A stretch of DNA of 64,000 nucleotides from CAJQQY01 sp045106765 (GTDB lineage Bacteria > Bacteroidota > Bacteroidia > Chitinophagales > Saprospiraceae). The DNA lies in the NCBI GenBank assembly GCA_045106765.1, contig JBGCFD010000001.1, forward strand, positions 40,153-104,152, written 5' to 3'. The notes beneath the pieces are model-generated. The model did no database searches. It was not told where the DNA came from and worked only from the letters and a program-made list of their open reading frames with translations. This document shows positions 59,783 through 64,000 of this stretch, piece by piece. The translations under genes and the position numbers were made by a program. How positions within the stretch are numbered: the stretch's first letter is position 1; every line of letters begins with the position of its first letter.

Positions 59783-62158
59783 ATGTGGAAACATAACATT
59801 AAACTTACATTTCGAAGTTTTAAAAGAAATAAAGCATCTTTTTTAATTAATCTAATTGGTTTGTCAACAGGTTTGGCCTGCGCACTTTTGATTTACCTCT
59901 GGGTGAATGATGAAATGAATATGGATAAATTCCATGAGCAAGATGATCAACTTTTTCAAATAGTTCAAAACTACGAGCGAACAGAAGGTATCAAATCTCG
60001 CGCAATTACGCCAGCATATTTTTCAAAAGAAATGAAGGATGCTTTGCCCGAAGTCATCTATGCAACACCTACCAATAATGAATATAATTTTACTGAACCA
60101 GGCATAATTTCTCTTGGAGAAAAAGATGTGAAAGCAATGCCACTTTTTGCAGGCAAAGATTATTTTAATGTTTTTTCATTTCCACTTTTGGAAGGAAACA
60201 AAGATCAAGTATTGGCGAATAAGGATGCAGTTGTCATTTCTGAAGGACTTGCAACAAAGATTTTTAATACAACTGAAAACGTTGTTGGAAAAATGATTCG
60301 GTGGGAACATGATGTTTTTGAAAGTGAGTTTTTAATCTCAGGAATTTTTAAAGACTTACCTAAAAACTCTACTGAACAATTCGACGTAGTCTTAAATTAT
60401 GAACATGCACTTGACCCTTATGAAGAATCTAGAATGTGGTGGACCGATGCAGCAAGAACATTTTTTACTTTGAAAAAAGGAACAGATCTTCAACAGTTCA
60501 ATAAAAAACTCACCGAAGTTTTACGCTCCAAACCTTATCGAGAAAATTGCTCAATGTTTGCGCAGCAATTTTCAACAAGATATTTGCAAGGTCAATATGA
60601 AAATGGAGAAATCTCTGGAGGTCGAATTGCTTACGTTAAATTATTTTCTCTCATTGCCATTTTTCTTTTAATTATTGCTTGCGTCAATTTCATGAATCTT
60701 TCTACGGCAAGAGCTTCTACGAGAATGAAAGAAGTAGGTGTTAAAAAAACGACTGGCGCGTCACGATGGAATTTGATTGCTCAATTTTTAAGCGAGTCAA
60801 TTTTGATGGTAGGGTTTTCATTTGTTTTTGCACTTGTTTTAATCTCGATTTCCCTACCTCAATTTAATGAAATCACAGGCAAGCAATTAGATCTAAATAT
60901 TGACAGTCCGACTTTGCTTTCTATTTTTTCAATAGTAATTCTAACTGGACTTATTGCTGGTAGTTACCCTGCATTTTATCTTTCAGGATTTAAACCTGTA
61001 AATGTTTTAAAGGGGAAATTGAATATGTCCTTCGGTGAAAAATGGATACGAAAAGGGTTAGTTGTTTTTCAATTTGGATTGTCTATCATATTTATAGTTG
61101 GTTTTTTGATCATCAATCAGCAAATCAGTTTTATCAAAAAAAAGCAATTAGGTTATGATAAAAGTAATATTGTTTGTTTTACTAGCAAAGGACAAGCAAG
61201 CAATAAATTAGAATCTTTTTTGAATCAAATAAAAAAAATTCCCGAAGTCCAAAGTGCGACTAACCTTGCAGGTGGAGGATTTATGGAGAATAAAAATAAT
61301 GGAACTGCTCCTACTTGGGAAGGTGTTCCTGTCACTCAAAAAATGATGGTGCCAAGACCACATGTTGGATATGATTATTTAAAAACGCTTGGAGTCGAGT
61401 TAATCGAAGGACGTTCTTTTTCAAGAGAGTTTTCGAATGAGGAAGACAATGTTATCATCAATGAATCTGCTGCAGAATTAATAGGATATGAAAATCCAGT
61501 TGGCCAATTTTTATACAGAGGTGCTGATTACAAAATACAAATTATAGGAGTCGTCAAAGATTTTCACATTGAGTCATTGCATAAAAAAATACGACCTACG
61601 TTCATCCGTTTTCAACCTTCGGGAAAAGATATAATGGTCAAAATAAAACCAGGTCAAGAGATCGCAACCATTCAAAAACTAAAAAAATATTACGAAGAAT
61701 TTCACGCAGGATTTCCATTTGAGTTTACCTTTTTGGATGATGAATATCAAAATATGTATGAGTCAGAAACTAAAGTAGCAGCTCTCGCAAATTATGCCGC
61801 AGGAGTTGCAATCATGGTTTCTTGTTTAGGATTATTTGGTTTGGCAATGTTTACGACCGAGCGAAGAAGAAAAGAAATCGGTATCCGAAAAGTTTTAGGA
61901 TCAAGCGTTTTTGGAATCGTTCAAATGTTAACAAGCGACTTTACCAAGACAGTTTTTATTGCCATTTTGATTTCCCTACCGATCAGTTTTTTAATTGCAA
62001 AAAGTTGGATGGCAAATTTCGCTTACGGAATTGAATTAAGTTGGTGGCTATTTTTATTGCCAAGTTTGGTAGTGCTTTTGGTCGCATGGTTTACTGTTGG
62101 AATGCAAACGATAAAAGCGGCGAGTGTCAACCCCGTTGAATCTTTAAAAGATGAATAA
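59783..62158 (+). CDS. MacB/FtsX-family ABC permease 2
   Basis: A 791-residue paralogue of the first permease. It starts MWKHNIKLTFRSFKRNKASF, with TM1 LINLIGLSTGLACALLIYLW. Coupling motifs are STRMKEVGVKKTTGASRWNL and RRRKEIGIRKVLGSSVFGIVQMLTS. It is much closer to permease 3 than to permease 1: the first 45 codons are nearly the same at DNA level, including the bases ATCATGTGGAAACATAA, pointing to a tandem duplication. Same operon. Confidence 0.93.
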   Translation: MWKHNIKLTFRSFKRNKASFLINLIGLSTGLACALLIYLWVNDEMNMDKFHEQDDQLFQIVQNYERTEGIKSRAITPAYFSKEMKDALPEVIYATPTNNEYNFTEPGIISLGEKDVKAMPLFAGKDYFNVFSFPLLEGNKDQVLANKDAVVISEGLATKIFNTTENVVGKMIRWEHDVFESEFLISGIFKDLPKNSTEQFDVVLNYEHALDPYEESRMWWTDAARTFFTLKKGTDLQQFNKKLTEVLRSKPYRENCSMFAQQFSTRYLQGQYENGEISGGRIAYVKLFSLIAIFLLIIACVNFMNLSTARASTRMKEVGVKKTTGASRWNLIAQFLSESILMVGFSFVFALVLISISLPQFNEITGKQLDLNIDSPTLLSIFSIVILTGLIAGSYPAFYLSGFKPVNVLKGKLNMSFGEKWIRKGLVVFQFGLSIIFIVGFLIINQQISFIKKKQLGYDKSNIVCFTSKGQASNKLESFLNQIKKIPEVQSATNLAGGGFMENKNNGTAPTWEGVPVTQKMMVPRPHVGYDYLKTLGVELIEGRSFSREFSNEEDNVIINESAAELIGYENPVGQFLYRGADYKIQIIGVVKDFHIESLHKKIRPTFIRFQPSGKDIMVKIKPGQEIATIQKLKKYYEEFHAGFPFEFTFLDDEYQNMYESETKVAALANYAAGVAIMVSCLGLFGLAMFTTERRRKEIGIRKVLGSSVFGIVQMLTSDFTKTVFIAILISLPISFLIAKSWMANFAYGIELSWWLFLLPSLVVLLVAWFTVGMQTIKAASVNPVESLKDE

Positions 62159-62176
62159 CTCTAAAATCTAACCATC

Positions 62177-64000
62177 ATGTGGAAACATAATATTAAACTT
62201 ACATTTCGAAATTTTAAAAAAAACAAGATTTCTTTTTTGATAAATTTAATTGGTTTGTCAACTGGTTTGGCTTGTGCGCTTTTGATTTATCTATGGGTGA
62301 ATGATGAAGTGAATGTAGATGGATTTCATGATAAGGGTGACCGAATGTTTCAAGTATTACAAACCCGTCAGTATCCTCAAAAAATTGCTACATGGGAGAT
62401 TACACCGATCCTTTTAGCCAATGCATTAAAAGAAGATTTACCCGAAATAGAAGCAGCAACGAATATTAGTAGTAAAGAAGAAAGCCCCAAAGGAGCATTT
62501 TCTGTTGATGGAAAAAATATAGTTGCCGAAGGATTGTATGCTAGCGAAAATTTTTTCGAAGTATTTACTTTTCCTATAAAAGAAAGTGATGGAAAGTTTT
62601 TTTTAAAAGACAAAAATAGTATTGCTGTCTCTGAAAGTTTTGCTCGGAAATTATTTTCAACCACAAAAAATGTAGTTGGCAAAACAGTTGAATGTACAAG
62701 GTGGCAACAGAAAAAATCATATCGTATAGCTGCAGTTTTTGAAACGCCACCGAGCAACTCTACGCTTCAATTTGACTTTGTTTGGAATATCCAAAAGTTA
62801 GTTGATGAAGATGAGCATTCAGGAAAATGGAATGGTGATTATGCTAAAACTTTTCTTGTGTTGAAACCTGATGTAAATTTTGAAAAGTTCAACAAAGGAT
62901 TTGCTTCATTCATGAATACTAAAACGGACGAAAGAAAAAGGTCTCAACTTTTCGCTCAAAAGTTTTCTGATAAATATTTGAATGGGAAATATGAAAATGG
63001 AAAGATAGCAGGCGGACGAATAAGTTATGTTTGGTTGTTTTCGATTATTGCAATTTTTATTTTAATGATTGCATGCATCAATTTTATGAATTTGTCCACA
63101 GCGCAAGCTTCCACCAAAATGAAGGAAATAGGAGTGAAAAAAACGATAGGAGCTAATCGACAATCACTTATTCAACAGTTTTTGAGCGAATCAATTTTAA
63201 TGTCATTTTTGTCTTTATCAGTTGCCTTACTTCTAGTGTTAATACTTTTGCCAACGTTTAATGAGATTACAAGTAAATCTCTGAACTTCAATTGGAGTTT
63301 CAATTTTGTTATCACCTTATTTTTAATTACTCTTTTTACGGGATTAGTTTCTGGTAGCTATTCCGCTTTTTATTTGTCCAAATTTAAACCTTCGCAAGTA
63401 CTAAGTGGGAAGAGAATCATCTCCTTTGGTGATCAATGGATAAGGAAAGGGTTAGTGGTATTTCAATTTGGATTATCAATCATTTTTATCGTTGGGGTTT
63501 TAGTCGTACAACAACAAATGGAATTTATCCAAACTAAAAACTTAGGTTATCAAAGAGATAATGTGTTAAGTTTTAAAAGACCGAATACGGGTAAATCAGA
63601 AACATTTTTAACTGAAGTAAAAAACGTTTCTGGAGTAATAAATGCAGGTCGGATGTGGGGAAATTTATTGAGTGGAAGAGGTACTCAAAGTGGATATTCA
63701 TGGAGAGGTCAAGAGGATGATAAAAAGTACTCTTTTAAATCGCCAATCATTGGGTTTGATGTAATTGAGACAATGGATATGAAACTTCTTGCAGGACGTA
63801 CTCCTTCCGCAGAGCATCAAGAAGATTATAATAAAATTCTCATCAACGAATCTGCTCGAAAAATGATGGAACTAGAAAATCCTGTCGGAATGAATATTGG
63901 CTATGGAGATACGCTACGAGAAATTATAGGAGTAGTCAATGATTTTAATTATGGTTCGATGCATCATAAAATTGAACCATTAATTTTTAGAGTGACAACC
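62177..64000 (+). CDS. MacB/FtsX-family ABC permease 3, 3' end beyond window
   Basis: The open frame runs 608 codons from the ATG at 62177 to the window edge. It begins MWKHNIKLTFRNFKKNKISF, contains the periplasmic domain and the coupling motif STKMKEIGVKKTIGANRQSLIQQFLSES, then a second segment DQWIRKGLVVFQFGLSIIFIVG. The C-terminal FtsX half is beyond the edge. It is 18 bases after permease 2 and is a tandem duplicate of it that has since diverged. Confidence 0.9.
   Translation, partial: MWKHNIKLTFRNFKKNKISFLINLIGLSTGLACALLIYLWVNDEVNVDGFHDKGDRMFQVLQTRQYPQKIATWEITPILLANALKEDLPEIEAATNISSKEESPKGAFSVDGKNIVAEGLYASENFFEVFTFPIKESDGKFFLKDKNSIAVSESFARKLFSTTKNVVGKTVECTRWQQKKSYRIAAVFETPPSNSTLQFDFVWNIQKLVDEDEHSGKWNGDYAKTFLVLKPDVNFEKFNKGFASFMNTKTDERKRSQLFAQKFSDKYLNGKYENGKIAGGRISYVWLFSIIAIFILMIACINFMNLSTAQASTKMKEIGVKKTIGANRQSLIQQFLSESILMSFLSLSVALLLVLILLPTFNEITSKSLNFNWSFNFVITLFLITLFTGLVSGSYSAFYLSKFKPSQVLSGKRIISFGDQWIRKGLVVFQFGLSIIFIVGVLVVQQQMEFIQTKNLGYQRDNVLSFKRPNTGKSETFLTEVKNVSGVINAGRMWGNLLSGRGTQSGYSWRGQEDDKKYSFKSPIIGFDVIETMDMKLLAGRTPSAEHQEDYNKILINESARKMMELENPVGMNIGYGDTLREIIGVVNDFNYGSMHHKIEPLIFRVTT

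Noticed and set aside
1..64000. tRNA, rRNA, CRISPR arrays, insertion sequences, prophage
   Set aside because: I scanned for cloverleaf-like genes, regularly spaced repeats, transposase motifs and phage genes and saw none that I could support.

Overview
The window looks like a chromosomal segment of a low-GC, gliding-type member of the Bacteroidota, possibly a Saprospiria- or Cytophagia-like lineage (lineage is inference). The evidence is a full-length SprA (the type IX secretion outer-membrane channel), a C-terminal type A T9SS sorting domain on a secreted carboxypeptidase, DUF4292 beside an EnvC-like protein, a MacB/FtsX permease array, many -7 boxes of the Bacteroidota form TAnnTTTG, and almost no Shine-Dalgarno sequences. 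I saw no rRNA, tRNA, CRISPR array, transposase or prophage module.

Layout. 0-6 kb (minus strand): the end of an NTF2-like protein, a secreted M14 carboxypeptidase and a large BNR/VPS10-type repeat protein. 6-12 kb: purD, pyk, then acpP-fabF-rnc. 12-16 kb: a SWIM zinc-finger protein, small unknown proteins, a SAM methyltransferase and a degenerate exonuclease-like protein. 16-30 kb: M29 aminopeptidase, hflX, a netrin-like secreted protein, an EnvC-like factor, DUF4292 lipoprotein, pth, a class A PBP, recO, a GT87 membrane protein, a TPR protein and dut. 30-42 kb: ruvA, the 7.4 kb sprA, a VOC protein and mfd.

42.3-45.1 kb is the most unusual stretch. It holds a MarR-family regulator and five small unknown genes, two of which are about 81% identical paralogues. 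Palindromic sites built from TAGTTTC/GAAACTA halves lie upstream of the regulator and of three other genes. Two roughly 190-base leaders are related to each other and keep a hairpin through a paired base change, and two homologous terminators close the units. I read this as a self-regulated MarR regulon of unreported small proteins; that reading is inference.

45.2-48.7 kb: a His/Cys-rich exported protein, a lipoprotein and a TonB-dependent receptor, probably a metal-uptake locus. 48.7-54.1 kb: an ATP-grasp protein, a sensor kinase with its sigma-54 response regulator, and two unknown genes. 54.2-64 kb: a divergent efflux-type operon of a membrane-fusion adaptor, two ABC ATPases and three MacB/FtsX permeases, the last cut by the window edge. 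A sigma-54 promoter (GG-N10-GC) and two dyads 21 bp apart precede the operon, which ties it to the adjacent two-component system.

Intergenic DNA is rich in strong terminators and in several unrelated families of short inverted-repeat elements. Several genes seem to use non-ATG starts (rnc, envC-like, recO, the exonuclease-like gene, perhaps the His-rich gene).
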